From Ideonella benzenivorans (GTDB lineage Bacteria > Pseudomonadota > Gammaproteobacteria > Burkholderiales > Burkholderiaceae_C), in the NCBI RefSeq assembly GCF_020387415.1, contig NZ_JAGWCB010000008.1:1-64000 (forward strand): a stretch of DNA of 64,000 bases. The letters run 5' to 3'. Shown one piece after another: positions 17,264-25,805 of this stretch (position 1 is its first letter; every line of letters begins with the position of its first letter). Position numbers and translations under genes: made by a program. The notes beneath the pieces were generated by a model that was not told the origin of the DNA, searched no databases, and saw only the letters and a list, made by a program, of their open reading frames with translations.

Positions 17264-18804
17264 CGTTCGGTCCGGAACAGGGAAGTCCAGGGAGAGGTCT
17301 CGCGGGGCGGCTGGGGTGCGGGCAGGGCAGCCGTCAGGTCGGCCTCGGTCCAGCCGCCCCCCAGGGCCTTGTACAGCCGCACCAGCGACAGGGTCTGGTC
17401 GGTGCGGGCGCTGGCCAGCGTGGTCTGCAAGGTCAGCAGGTTGCGTTGGCTGTCCAGCAGGGTGGCGGTGTCGGTCAGCCCGGCCTCATGGCGGTAGCGG
17501 TTGGTGTCCACCACCCGCTGGGCGGCCTCGGTGGCCTGCTGCAAGGCCTGGCAGCGGGCCACGCTGTCGCGCGTGGCCACCAGGCTGTCCTCCACATCCT
17601 GCACGGCACCCAGCAGGGTCGATTCATAACTGGCACGGGTCAGATCCCAGGCGGCCTTCTGTTCGGCCACCAGGGCTTCGCGCTTGCCGCCTTCCCAGAT
17701 CGGCCAGTCGATGTTCAGCCCCAGGGCAGCGACCGCCGTGGCGCCGTGGGTGAGGGCGCTCAGGGCGATGGCCTGCAAGCCCAGTGAGCCGGTGATCGCC
17801 AGCGTCGGTTCGCCGTCACGCCGGGTCTGCACCATGCTGTACCACTGGGACAGCACCTTGGCTTCGGCCGACCGCAGGTCGGGCCGGCGCCGCAGCAGGT
17901 CGGCCGGCACCCCGGCGCGCAGGCGGGCGATCAGCGGATCGGTCGCCGGCCAGGGGGCTTCGCGGGTCAAGCGGTCGTGCAGCTCGACTGGCGTACGGCC
18001 GGTGAGCAGCGCCAGCTGATGTTCATACTGAGCCGCTTCGGTGTGCAGGGTGGGCAGGCTGGCCCGGGTCTGTTCGGTGCTTTGCCGGGCCTGGTCCTGG
18101 TCGAGCTGGCTCAGCAGGCCGGCCTGGGCCTTCCAATCAATGAGCTGCTGGGTTTCCTGCTGGGATTGCAGGCTGGCTCCGGCAATGCGTTCACGCCACT
18201 GGGCGCCGCGCCATTCGAAGTAGGCCAGCGCCACCTCCGAGGTGATGACCATGCGGGTGGTCACCCAGTCGTCGGCCGCGCTGTGCATCGTCGCATCGGC
18301 GGCCTTCACGCCGGCGTCGATGGCATGGTTCCAGTCCAGCTCCCAGCTGGCGCTGACGCCCACCTTGTAGAGCCGGCTGGTGTCGCTGTCGATGCGGTTG
18401 CGGGTGGCGGACACTGGGGTGGAGAACTGGGGCCGGCCCCCGGCGGCAATCACCGCCCGGCTGGCCCGCGCCTGGGCCAGGGTGGCCTGGGCCGAACGCA
18501 GATCGGGGTTGCGCGCCAGCGCCTCCTGGATCAGCCACTGCAACTGGGCGTCATCAAACTGCTGCCACCACTGGGCAAGGGTGTCCTCATCCGCCGACTG
18601 GCCCGTGCCGGCATCGGCGCGCAGCCAGGTGCCGGGCAGCGCATCACCCAAGCCCTGGGTGGCGTTGCGGGGATCGTCACCCGCCTGGGCGAAGGCGGTC
18701 GTCAGCAACAGACCGAGGAACCAGCCCAGCCGCCTTCGTGAGCGGGCGCTGGTGGCCAGCCGGTGGGGCGACGGGAGCACGACAAGATCCTCGGGGCGGG
18801 TCAT
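17260..18804 (-). CDS. NodT/TolC-type outer-membrane efflux channel
   Basis: A 514-residue outer-membrane factor with an export signal (about 25-43, cleavable after AQA) and no lipobox cysteine. It has two OEP repeats of long helices (about 75-270 and 290-480), including LLRRRPDLRSAEAKVLSQ, a strongly conserved NodT-family segment. It is first in the four-gene efflux operon. TATCAT lies 5 nt before the ATG. A palindrome TTGAC-N4-GTCAA sits 62 bp upstream. Confidence 0.9.
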   Translation of the reverse strand: MTRPEDLVVLPSPHRLATSARSRRRLGWFLGLLLTTAFAQAGDDPRNATQGLGDALPGTWLRADAGTGQSADEDTLAQWWQQFDDAQLQWLIQEALARNPDLRSAQATLAQARASRAVIAAGGRPQFSTPVSATRNRIDSDTSRLYKVGVSASWELDWNHAIDAGVKAADATMHSAADDWVTTRMVITSEVALAYFEWRGAQWRERIAGASLQSQQETQQLIDWKAQAGLLSQLDQDQARQSTEQTRASLPTLHTEAAQYEHQLALLTGRTPVELHDRLTREAPWPATDPLIARLRAGVPADLLRRRPDLRSAEAKVLSQWYSMVQTRRDGEPTLAITGSLGLQAIALSALTHGATAVAALGLNIDWPIWEGGKREALVAEQKAAWDLTRASYESTLLGAVQDVEDSLVATRDSVARCQALQQATEAAQRVVDTNRYRHEAGLTDTATLLDSQRNLLTLQTTLASARTDQTLSLVRLYKALGGGWTEADLTAALPAPQPPRETSPWTSLFRTER

Positions 18805-18864
18805 GCCCCATGATAGTCAGCCTGTCGGGCGGACTCCGGATCCCCGGCGCCTAAAGCAGCCAGG

Positions 18865-18880
18865 ATTGACATCAGTCAAT
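18865..18880. promoter_or_regulatory. Palindrome upstream of the efflux operon, FNR/CRP-type look-alike
   Basis: ATTGAC ATCA GTCAAT is a perfect 6-4-6 palindrome. TTGAC-N4-GTCAA resembles the FNR/ANR half-site pair (TTGAT-N4-ATCAA) with one symmetric change. It lies 61 bp before the first efflux gene and near a weak TTGACT -35-like element on the minus strand. Which regulator binds is an inference. Confidence 0.4.
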
Positions 18881-18926
18881 TTTCCGTGGGGCCGTCGCCG
18901 AGGCGCCCTGCGGTGCGTCAGGCACG

Positions 18927-18950
18927 AAAAAGCCGCCCGCAGGCGGCTTT
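18927..18950 (-). terminator. Rho-independent terminator of the fpr gene
   Basis: On the minus strand, AAAGCCGCC TGCG GGCGGCTTT is followed by TTTCG, giving a 9-bp GC-rich stem with a tetraloop and a short T run. It lies about 25 bp downstream of the fpr stop at 18974. Confidence 0.85.
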
Positions 18951-18973
18951 CGTTCTTCAGGTCGGGAAGGATC

Positions 18974-19747
18974 TCACTGGCTGACAAAGGCCCGTTCGAT
19001 CACGTAGTCGCCCGGCGTGGTGGTGCTGCCTTCCTTCAGGCCGCGCGCTTCCATCATGGTCTTCAAGTCGCGCAGCATCTCGGGGGAGCCGCAGATCATC
19101 ACGCGGTCTTCGGCGGCGTTGAGCTGCGGAATGCCCAGATCGTTGGCCAGCTGGCCGTTCTCGATCACGGTCGTCACGCGGCCCTGGTGCTGGTAGGGCT
19201 CGCGGGTCACGGTGGGGTAGTAGAGCAGCTGCTTGCTGATCATCTCGCCCAGGAACTCGTGCTGGGGCAGCTCCTGGGTGATGTAGTCGTGGTAGGCCAG
19301 CTCGTTGGCATGCCGCACGCCGTGCACCAGCACGACCTGCTCGAACTTCTCGTAGGTGTCCGGGTCGCGGATGATGCTCATGAAGGGCGCCAGGCCGGTG
19401 CCGGTGGACAGCAGGTACAGGCGCTTGCCGGGCACCAGGTAGTCGATCAGCAGGGTGCCGGTGGGCTTCTTGCCGACGATGATGGAGTCACCCACCTTGA
19501 TGTGCTGCAGACGCGAGGTCAGCGGGCCGTCCTGCACCTTGATGCTCAGGAACTCCAGCGTCTCCTCGTAATTGGGGCTGACGATGGAATAGGCGCGCAG
19601 CAGCGGCTTGCCATCCACCTTCAGGCCAATCATCGTGAAGTGGCCATTCGAAAAGCGCAGACCGGTGTCGCGGGTGGTGGTGAAGCTGAACAGCCGGTCG
19701 GTCCAGTGGTGCACGCTCAGCACGCGCTCTTCGTGGAAGGCACTCAT
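18974..19747 (-). CDS. fpr: Ferredoxin-NADP reductase
   Basis: The 257-residue FAD-dependent reductase has RAYSIVSP (FAD site, about 51-58), LSTGTGLAPFMS (NADP site, about 113-124) and the carboxy-terminal YVIERAFV. It transfers electrons between NADPH and ferredoxin or flavodoxin, acting in oxidative-stress and iron-sulfur metabolism. Its length and its conserved last residues match bacterial subclass-I Fpr. It has its own terminator at 18927-18950. ATG 19747 is used; the longer frame to its right lacks homology. Confidence 0.93.
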   Translation of the reverse strand: MSAFHEERVLSVHHWTDRLFSFTTTRDTGLRFSNGHFTMIGLKVDGKPLLRAYSIVSPNYEETLEFLSIKVQDGPLTSRLQHIKVGDSIIVGKKPTGTLLIDYLVPGKRLYLLSTGTGLAPFMSIIRDPDTYEKFEQVVLVHGVRHANELAYHDYITQELPQHEFLGEMISKQLLYYPTVTREPYQHQGRVTTVIENGQLANDLGIPQLNAAEDRVMICGSPEMLRDLKTMMEARGLKEGSTTTPGDYVIERAFVSQ

Positions 19748-19904
19748 TCTTGTCGGATCCTGGGAGCAAGAGGGAAGTGGGAGGTGTCGGGGTTGCCAAG
19801 ACGGAAAAGGTCTGCTTGGCAGCAAAGCTCGCATTGTCTCTCAAGCCAAGAGGTCACTTCTGCGCAGGGTCAAGTGCCCTGGGCCTGTCTTGACTTCGGA
19901 CATG

Positions 19905-19927
19905 AAAAAGGCTCCCGAAGGAGCCTT
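19905..19927 (-). terminator. Rho-independent terminator of the small exported-protein gene
   Basis: On the minus strand AAGGCTCC TTCG GGAGCCTT is followed by a five-T run. It lies about 45 bp downstream of the stop at 19973, so it ends a monocistronic message. Confidence 0.85.
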
Positions 19928-19972
19928 GATGCAACCGCCTGACCCAGGCCGTTGCCGGGAGAACGTCGCAGC

Positions 19973-20173
19973 TTATTGAGCGGCGGAAGCAGCGGCTTCA
20001 GAGGCAGCAGCCTTGGCCTTCTTGGCCTTGTGGTGCACCTTCTTGGCCTTGTGAGCAGCCTTGGCCGGAGCAGAAGCCGCAGTGGAGGCAGCGTCAGCAG
20101 CAGGAGCCGCGTCGGCAGCAAAGGCACCGATCGCGAACATCGAGGCGGCAAGGGCAGTCAGCAGCTTGGTCAT
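19973..20173 (-). CDS. Small exported Ala/Lys/His-rich protein
   Basis: This is a 66-residue protein. Residues 1-20 are a signal peptide (MTKLLTALAASMFAIGAFA, cleavage after AFA). The mature part is only Ala, Lys, His, Ser and a few acidic residues, with a central AHKAKKVHHKAKKAKAAASE block. It resembles acid-shock or histone-H1-like basic peptides; the function is unknown. It has its own strong terminator and a 5' palindrome, so it is likely an abundant single-gene transcript. ATG 20173 is used; the in-frame extension to the right lacks a signal sequence. Confidence 0.7.
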   Translation of the reverse strand: MTKLLTALAASMFAIGAFAADAAPAADAASTAASAPAKAAHKAKKVHHKAKKAKAAASEAAASAAQ

Positions 20174-20199
20174 GTGGGTTTCTCCAGAGGAATGAATGA

Positions 20200-20215
20200 G
20201 TGACGACATCGTCAC
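20200..20215. promoter_or_regulatory. Palindrome in the leader of the small exported-protein gene
   Basis: GTGACGA CA TCGTCAC is a perfect 7-2-7 palindrome, 27 bp upstream of the ATG at 20173. It could be an operator or a leader hairpin that stabilises the message. No regulator can be named from the sequence. Confidence 0.35.
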
Positions 20216-20322
20216 GATGAACAACGAGAAGACTTCCGCTTGGGTTGACGTCGGATTTCAAAAAATTTCTTGGGGATGTGTGGGGCCGCTGGGCACAGGG
20301 TTGTGTCCGGACGTCTGCGGGC

Positions 20323-21507
20323 TCAGCGGTGTAGCCAGTCCTTGATCACATCGCGTGCCTGCTCATCCAGCAGCGGCGGGGCGATGCGGTACTGCACCGG
20401 CGTGGCCGACAGGCGGATGGGGTTGGCCACCAGCGGCACCTGGCCGAACAGCGGGTGCGGCATCTCCACCTTCAGCCCTCGGGCCAGCACCTGCGGGTCG
20501 GCAAAGACCTCGTTCAGGCGGTTGATCGGGCCGCAGGGCACGCCAGCGGCTTCCAGGGCCGCAATCCATTCGGCGGTGGTGCGCATCACGGTGGCCTGGC
20601 GCAGCAGGGGAATCAGCACGGCCCGGTTCGCCACCCGGGCCGGGTTGGTGGCAAAGCGCTCGTCCGAGGCCCATTCCGGATGGCCGGCCACGGCGCAGAA
20701 CTTGGCGAACTGGCCGTCGTTGCCCACGGCCAGGATCATGTCGCCGTCGGCGGTGGGGAAGTCCTGGTAGGGGACGATGTTGGGGTGGGCATTGCCCATG
20801 CGCTTGGGCGCCACACCGCTGGTCAGGTAGTTGGCGGCCTGGTTGGCCAGCGCGGCCACCTGCACGTCCAGCAGGGCTAGGTCGATGTGCTGGCCTTCGC
20901 CGGTGGCATCGCGGTGGCGCAGCGCGGCGAGCACGCCGATGGTGGCGTACAGGCCGGTCATGATGTCCACCAGGGCCACGCCCACCTTCTGCGGGCCGGC
21001 GCCTTCCTCGTGGTCGGCGCGGCCGGTCAGGCTCATCAGCCCGCCCATGCCCTGGATCAGGAAATCGTAGCCGGCGCGGTGGGCGTAGGGGCCCTCCTGG
21101 CCGAAGCCGGTGATGGAGCAGTACACCAGGCGCGGGTTGAGGGCCTTCAGGCTCTCCCAGTCCAGGCCGTAGGCCTTGAGGCCGCCGACCTTGAAGTTCT
21201 CCAGCACCACGTCGGCCTGGGCGGCCAGCTCGCGGATCAGGGCCTGGCCTTCGGGCGTGGCCATGTCGATGGCGATGGAGCGCTTGTTGCGGTTGGCACA
21301 CTGGAAATAGGCTGCCTGCCGGCTGGGTGTGCCTTCGGCAGTGGGCACCCACGGCGGGCCCCAGCTGCGGGTGTCGTCGCCGGCACCGGGGCGTTCCACC
21401 TTCACCACATCGGCGCCCAGGTCGCCCAGCAGCTGGCTGGCCCAGGGGCCGGCGAGAACGCGGGAGAGATCGAGGACCTTGAGGCCTTGCAGGGCGGTGG
21501 TGTTCAT
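20323..21507 (-). CDS. Class III (CaiB/BaiF) CoA-transferase, probable glutarate:CoA transferase
   Basis: The 394-residue enzyme has the family start LKVLDLSRVLAGPWASQLLG (about 9-28) and the catalytic aspartate in RAGYDFLIQG (D148). Class III transferases move CoA between acyl-CoA and a free acid. Because the next gene upstream encodes glutaryl-CoA dehydrogenase, it most likely makes glutaryl-CoA from glutarate using succinyl-CoA (SUGCT-type); this specificity is inferred from context. ATG at 21507. Confidence 0.85.
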   Translation of the reverse strand: MNTTALQGLKVLDLSRVLAGPWASQLLGDLGADVVKVERPGAGDDTRSWGPPWVPTAEGTPSRQAAYFQCANRNKRSIAIDMATPEGQALIRELAAQADVVLENFKVGGLKAYGLDWESLKALNPRLVYCSITGFGQEGPYAHRAGYDFLIQGMGGLMSLTGRADHEEGAGPQKVGVALVDIMTGLYATIGVLAALRHRDATGEGQHIDLALLDVQVAALANQAANYLTSGVAPKRMGNAHPNIVPYQDFPTADGDMILAVGNDGQFAKFCAVAGHPEWASDERFATNPARVANRAVLIPLLRQATVMRTTAEWIAALEAAGVPCGPINRLNEVFADPQVLARGLKVEMPHPLFGQVPLVANPIRLSATPVQYRIAPPLLDEQARDVIKDWLHR

Positions 21508-21544
21508 GGCGTGTGGAGAAGTGTTGTCAAGGTTGGCGCGTGCT

Positions 21545-21630
21545 CGGGGACTCGGGTGGGCCCTTGCACTCATGTCCCCCGGCCTGCGGCCTCCTCCTTG
21601 ACTTCGTTCCAGGGCCCACCCGAGTCCCCG
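21545..21630. repeat. Hairpin repeat element, copy A
   Basis: Two 19-bp perfect arms (21545-21563 and 21612-21630, starting CGGGGACTCGGGTGGGCCC) enclose a 48-nt loop. The loop core (21569-21610) is, in reverse complement, 39/42 identical to the core of copy B at 21705-21746, counted by eye. The arms of the two copies are unrelated in sequence. The element sits between the CoA-transferase and gcdH genes, which are on the same strand. Confidence 0.8.
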
Positions 21631-21680
21631 GCCAGCAGGCGTGGCGCAGTTTCACCCTCCGAACAGCCAAGACGGTGCCC

Positions 21681-21774
21681 GGTTCGGGAGTCGGGTTGTG
21701 TTGCGGAGCGAAGTCAAGGGGGAGGCCGCAGGCCGGAGGACATGAGCGCAGCAACGCAGCCCGGATCCCGAACC
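21681..21774. repeat. Hairpin repeat element, copy B (inverted relative to A)
   Basis: Arms of 24 nt (21681-21704 and 21751-21774) pair across a 46-nt loop, with two T/G positions that would be G-U pairs in plus-strand RNA and a two-base internal mismatch. The loop core 21705-21746 includes GGCCGCAGGCC, itself able to pair. The same core occurs in opposite orientation in copy A, but the arms differ, so the fold and not the arm sequence is kept. Confidence 0.8.
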
Positions 21775-21816
21775 TCACACCAAGCGAGCGCGAGGTTTTT
21801 CAGCCATCCGATCCAA

Positions 21817-23010
21817 TCAGAACGCCGCAATACCCGTCTGCGCGCGGCCCAGGATCAGCGCATGGATGTCGTGCGTGCCCTCGTAGGTGTTCACCACCTC
21901 CAGGTTGACCAGGTGGCGGGCGATGCCGAATTCGTCGGAGATGCCGTTGCCCCCCAGCATGTCACGCGCGGTGCGGGCGATGTCCAGTGACTTGCCGCAG
22001 CTGTTGCGCTTCATGATGGAGGTGATCTCCACCGCGGCCGTGCCCTCGTCCTTCATGCGGCCCAGGCGCAGGCAGCCCTGCAGGCCCAGGGTGATCTCGG
22101 TCATCATGTCCGCCAGCTTCTTCTGCACCAGCTGGTTGGCGGCCAGCGGCCTGCCGAACTGCTGGCGGTCCAGCGTGTACTGGCGGGCGGTGTGCCAGCA
22201 GAACTCGGCCGCGCCCAGGGCGCCCCAGGCGATGCCATAGCGGGCGCTGTTCAGGCAGGTGAACGGGCCCTTCAGGCCGCGCACCTCGGGGAAGGCGTTT
22301 TCCTCGGGGCAGAAGACCTCGTCCATCACGATCTCGCCGGTGATGGAGGCGCGCAGGCCCACCTTGCCGTGGATGGCCGGGGCCGACAGGCCCTTCCAGC
22401 CCTTTTCCAGCACGAAGCCGCGGATGGCGCCTTCGTCGTCCTTGGCCCAGACCACGAACACGTCGGCGATCGGGCTGTTGGTGATCCACATCTTGCTGCC
22501 CGACAGGCTGTAGCCGCCCGGCACCTTCTTGGCGCGGGTGAGCATGCTGGCCGGGTCGGAGCCGTGGTTGGGCTCGGTCAGGCCGAAGCAGCCGATCCAC
22601 TCGCCGGTGGCCAGCTTGGGCAGGTACTTCTGCTTGGTCTGCTCGTTGCCGAACTCGAAGATCGGCACCATGACCAGAGAGGACTGCACGCTCATCATCG
22701 AGCGGTAGCCCGAATCGACACGCTCCACTTCACGGGCCACCAGGCCGTAGCAGACGTAGTTCAGGCCGGCACCGCCGTAGGCCTCGGGGATGGTCGGGCC
22801 CAGCAGGCCCAGCTCGCCCATCTCACGGAAGATGGCCGGGTCGGTCTTCTCGTGGCGGAAGGCCTCCAGCACGCGCGGCGCCAGCTTGTCCTGGCAGTAG
22901 GCCTGCGCCGCATCCCGCACCTGGCGCTCGTCCTCGGTCAGCTGGTCGTCCAGCAGCAGGGGGTCGTCCCAGTGGAACACGGGCTTGGCGGCGCGGGTGG
23001 CGTGGCTCAT
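21817..23010 (-). CDS. gcdH: Glutaryl-CoA dehydrogenase
   Basis: The 397-residue acyl-CoA dehydrogenase contains the FAD segment [14 protein letters not shown] (about 139-152), the second flavin segment [18 protein letters not shown], and the catalytic base in [16 protein letters not shown] (Glu at about 377). The Arg/Ser pocket and the [10 protein letters not shown] ending are typical of GcdH, which oxidises and decarboxylates glutaryl-CoA to crotonyl-CoA in lysine, tryptophan and benzoate breakdown. It faces a divergent LysR regulator. Confidence 0.93.
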   Translation of the reverse strand: MSHATRAAKPVFHWDDPLLLDDQLTEDERQVRDAAQAYCQDKLAPRVLEAFRHEKTDPAIFREMGELGLLGPTIPEAYGGAGLNYVCYGLVAREVERVDSGYRSMMSVQSSLVMVPIFEFGNEQTKQKYLPKLATGEWIGCFGLTEPNHGSDPASMLTRAKKVPGGYSLSGSKMWITNSPIADVFVVWAKDDEGAIRGFVLEKGWKGLSAPAIHGKVGLRASITGEIVMDEVFCPEENAFPEVRGLKGPFTCLNSARYGIAWGALGAAEFCWHTARQYTLDRQQFGRPLAANQLVQKKLADMMTEITLGLQGCLRLGRMKDEGTAAVEITSIMKRNSCGKSLDIARTARDMLGGNGISDEFGIARHLVNLEVVNTYEGTHDIHALILGRAQTGIAAF

Positions 23011-23055
23011 GGTTTGTCTCTCCAGGGGTGATGTTGTGCTGAAGGGGCATCTTAG

Positions 23056-23078
23056 GTTGTGGCTTCCTGGCGGACAAC
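23056..23078. promoter_or_regulatory. Candidate LysR-type operator between gcdH and its regulator
   Basis: GTTGT and ACAAC (23056-23060 and 23074-23078) form an inverted pair with a 13-nt spacer in the 115-bp divergent region. LysR regulators usually bind such dyads containing T-N11-A near the divergent promoter. The call is by position and symmetry only. Confidence 0.35.
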
Positions 23079-23125
23079 CGAGAATTCAGCATTCATTCGT
23101 GCGAGAAGCGCACACCGGAGTTGCC

Positions 23126-24031
23126 ATGCGTCGCAAGCTGCCTTCCACCGCCGCCTTGGCTGCCTTTGAGTCAGCGGCCCGTCATCAGAGCTACACCCGG
23201 GCCGCGGCCGAGCTGGCGGTGACGCAGAGTGCCATCTGCCGCCAGATCGCTTCGCTGGAGGACTTTCTGGGGGTGAAGCTGTTCCGCCGCAGCCAGCGCG
23301 GCGTGGCCCTGACCCAAGCGGGGCAACGCTACAGCCGGCGGGTGGCTGCGCGGCTGGACGAGGTGGAACGCGATGCGCTGGACCTGATGAGCGGGGGCGC
23401 GGAGGGCGGGGGCAGTCTGGAGCTGGCGGTGGTCCCCACCTTCGCCACGCAATGGCTGTTGCCCCGCCTGGCGGATTTCCAGCGGGCGCATCCCGGCGCA
23501 CTGGTGCACTTCACGCCCCGCACGCGGCCCTTTTTGTTTGCCGACACGCCGTTTGACGCGGCCATCCTGCCGGGCAGTGAGCCCTGGCCCGGCACCGAGT
23601 CGATCGACCTGATGCCGGAGCCGCTGGTGGCCGTGGCCAGCCCACGGCTGCCCGGGGCGTCGGCCTGCCGCACGGTGGCGGACGTGGCCGCCTTGCCGCT
23701 GCTGCAGGCCAGCACCCGGCCCGATGGCTGGCGGCAGTGGTTCGCCTCCCAGGGGCTGTCGGTGGAGCACGACATGGCCGGGTCCCGAATGGAGCTCTTC
23801 TCGATGCTTTCCGAGGCGGCGGCCCAAGGCCTGGGCGTGGCCCTGGTGCCCCGCCTGTTGGTGGAAAGCGATCTGGCCAGCGGGCGTTTGATCGTGGTGC
23901 TGCCCCACGCGCAGCACAGCGGGCGCATCTATCGCTTCATCGTTCCGCCGCACAAGGCGGATGCGCCCTTGCTGCAGGCCTTCTCGGCCTGGCTGCAGGC
24001 CCAGGCGCAGGATTACCTGGCCCAGGCTTGA
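23126..24031 (+). CDS. LysR-family transcriptional regulator (GcdR-like)
   Basis: The 301-residue protein has an amino-terminal winged helix-turn-helix (LAAFESAARHQSYTRAAAEL and then AVTQSAICRQIASLE, about 10-45) and a periplasmic-binding-protein-like effector domain (about 90-295). It is transcribed divergently from gcdH, the arrangement of GcdR regulators that respond to glutarate; the ligand is inferred from this. ATG 23126 is chosen because the helix-turn-helix begins right after it. Confidence 0.85.
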   Translation: MRRKLPSTAALAAFESAARHQSYTRAAAELAVTQSAICRQIASLEDFLGVKLFRRSQRGVALTQAGQRYSRRVAARLDEVERDALDLMSGGAEGGGSLELAVVPTFATQWLLPRLADFQRAHPGALVHFTPRTRPFLFADTPFDAAILPGSEPWPGTESIDLMPEPLVAVASPRLPGASACRTVADVAALPLLQASTRPDGWRQWFASQGLSVEHDMAGSRMELFSMLSEAAAQGLGVALVPRLLVESDLASGRLIVVLPHAQHSGRIYRFIVPPHKADAPLLQAFSAWLQAQAQDYLAQA

Positions 24032-24038
24032 GGCTGGC

Positions 24039-24656
24039 TCAGCGGTGGGCGGCCAGCAGCAAGCCACCCGCCCCGGCGAAGAAGCCGCCGGTGGCCTTGT
24101 TCAGGCGGCGGGCGCCGCGCGAGGTGGTGATGAAGCGACGCAGCTGCCGGCCACCCGCGCCATAGACCGCGGCGGACACGAACTCGGCCGCCAGGTAGGT
24201 GGCGCCCAGCACCAGGAACTGGTGCGCGGCGGGCTTGGCCGGGTTGATGAACTGCGGAAAGATGGCCGCGAACAGCAGCATGGCCTTGGGGTTGCTGATG
24301 CCCAGCAGGAATTCCTGCGTGGCCAAGCTGCGCAGCGAGCGCGGCGCAGCCTGAGCCTCGTCGGCCGCCAGATGGCCGGCGTCCTGGCTGTGCCAGGCCT
24401 TCCAGCCCAACCAGAACAGGTAGGCCGCGCCGACCCACTTCAGCACGTTGAAGGCGGTTTCGGAGGCCAGCAGCATGGCCCCCAGGCCCACGGCCGAGAT
24501 GGTCAGGAAGATCGCGAAGGCCAGCACGCGGCCGACGGTGCCGAACAGCGCAGCGCCGACGCCCTGGCGAATCCCGTTGTTGAGCGCGCAGAAATTGTTC
24601 GGCCCCGGAGTCAGGGCGATCATCACGGCCAATGGGAAGAAGAGCAGGGCGTCCAT
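24039..24656 (-). CDS. LysE/RhtB-family amino-acid exporter
   Basis: The 205-residue protein has six hydrophobic spans and the family signature ALTPGPNNFCALNNGIRQG (about 13-31), with ISNPKAMLLFAAIFPQFI (about 117-134) in the fourth span. Such proteins export amino acids or homoserine lactone-like compounds. The substrate is unknown. It converges with the LysR gene (7 bp between stops). ATG 24656 is chosen. Confidence 0.87.
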   Translation of the reverse strand: MDALLFFPLAVMIALTPGPNNFCALNNGIRQGVGAALFGTVGRVLAFAIFLTISAVGLGAMLLASETAFNVLKWVGAAYLFWLGWKAWHSQDAGHLAADEAQAAPRSLRSLATQEFLLGISNPKAMLLFAAIFPQFINPAKPAAHQFLVLGATYLAAEFVSAAVYGAGGRQLRRFITTSRGARRLNKATGGFFAGAGGLLLAAHR

Positions 24657-24661
24657 GGGGA

Positions 24662-25702
24662 TCACGCAGTGGTTTGTTTGTCGGCTTCGGAGGTGAAGCT
24701 GTCGGCGAAGAATTCCTCGGCCGGCAGCCCACATTGGGCCACGAAATCGCGTTGCGCGCTCTCGATCACGATGGGCGCGCCGCAGGCATAGACCTGGTGG
24801 CCCGACAGGTCGGGCAGGTCAGCCATCACCGCCTGGTGCACGAAGCCGGTCCGACCGGTCCAGCCGTCGTCCGGCGTGGCGTCCGACAGCACCGGCACGT
24901 AGCGCAGCCAGGGCAGGCGCGCGGCGGCGGCTTCCAGCCAGTCGTTGAGGTAGAGGTCGGCCTTGCGACGGCCGCCCCAGTACAGCACGGCCGGGCGCGT
25001 GCTGCCCTGGGCCTCCAGGCGCTCGATCAGCGCCTTGATCGGCGCCAGGCCGGTGCCCGAGGCCAGCAGCACCATCGGCTTGTCACTGTCCTCGCGCAGG
25101 TAGAAGCTGCCGAACGGGCCTTCCATGCGGACGATGTCCTTCTCCTTCAGCGTGCTGAAGACCTGGTCGGTGAACTTGCCGCCTGGCATGTGGCGGATGT
25201 GCAGCTCGATGGCCGGCGGCGTGCCCAGGTTGTGCGGGGCGTTGGCCACCGAATAGGCGCGGCGGGCGCCATCGCGCAGCAGGAATTCGATGTACTGGCC
25301 GGCATGGAACTGGAAGTTCTGGTTGGCCGGCAGCTGCACCTTCAGGCGCATCACGTCGTCGGCCAGCCGCTCCAGCGAGAGCACGCGGCCCGGCATCTTC
25401 AGCACCGGGAACTGGCCCTCGGCGGCGACGCCGCGGGCTTCCAGCACCACGTCGGTCTGCGGCGTGGCGCGGCAGGTCAGCACCATGCCGGCGGCTTCCT
25501 CGGCGGCGCTCAAGGCCTTCTCCTGGTGCGGGCCGTGGACCACCTTGCCTTCGAGCAGCTTGCACTTGCAGGAGCCGCAGGCACCGTCCTTGCAGCCGTA
25601 GGGCAGGCCGATGCCTTCGCGGATGGCTGCATTCAACAGGGTTTCATCGGCGCCGACGGTGTAGTGGCGGCCGGAGGGCTGGAGGGTGACGTTGAAGCTC
25701 AT
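24662..25702 (-). CDS. Plant-type ferredoxin/FAD/NAD reductase (AscD-like)
   Basis: The 346-residue iron-sulfur flavoprotein has a plant-type [2Fe-2S] domain with YGCKDGACGSCKCKLLEG (about 35-52) plus LTCRA (about 75), then FAD-binding RAYSVANAP (about 148-156) and an NAD domain with LASGTGLAPIKALIE (about 208-222). It resembles CDP-6-deoxy-glucoseen reductases and the reductase component of oxygenases, as common in Burkholderiales. No partner oxygenase is next to it, so its electron acceptor is unknown. The stop is 6 bp from the LysE start. Confidence 0.85.
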   Translation of the reverse strand: MSFNVTLQPSGRHYTVGADETLLNAAIREGIGLPYGCKDGACGSCKCKLLEGKVVHGPHQEKALSAAEEAAGMVLTCRATPQTDVVLEARGVAAEGQFPVLKMPGRVLSLERLADDVMRLKVQLPANQNFQFHAGQYIEFLLRDGARRAYSVANAPHNLGTPPAIELHIRHMPGGKFTDQVFSTLKEKDIVRMEGPFGSFYLREDSDKPMVLLASGTGLAPIKALIERLEAQGSTRPAVLYWGGRRKADLYLNDWLEAAAARLPWLRYVPVLSDATPDDGWTGRTGFVHQAVMADLPDLSGHQVYACGAPIVIESAQRDFVAQCGLPAEEFFADSFTSEADKQTTA

Positions 25703-25805
25703 GGATCGGGGCGAAGGACCAGAAAGGGCCGTGTCGAAAGACGAAAGAGGGGGCGTCAGCGGCATCGCTACACTGCGCGCGAACCTCGATTTTGCCCTGT
25801 CCGCC

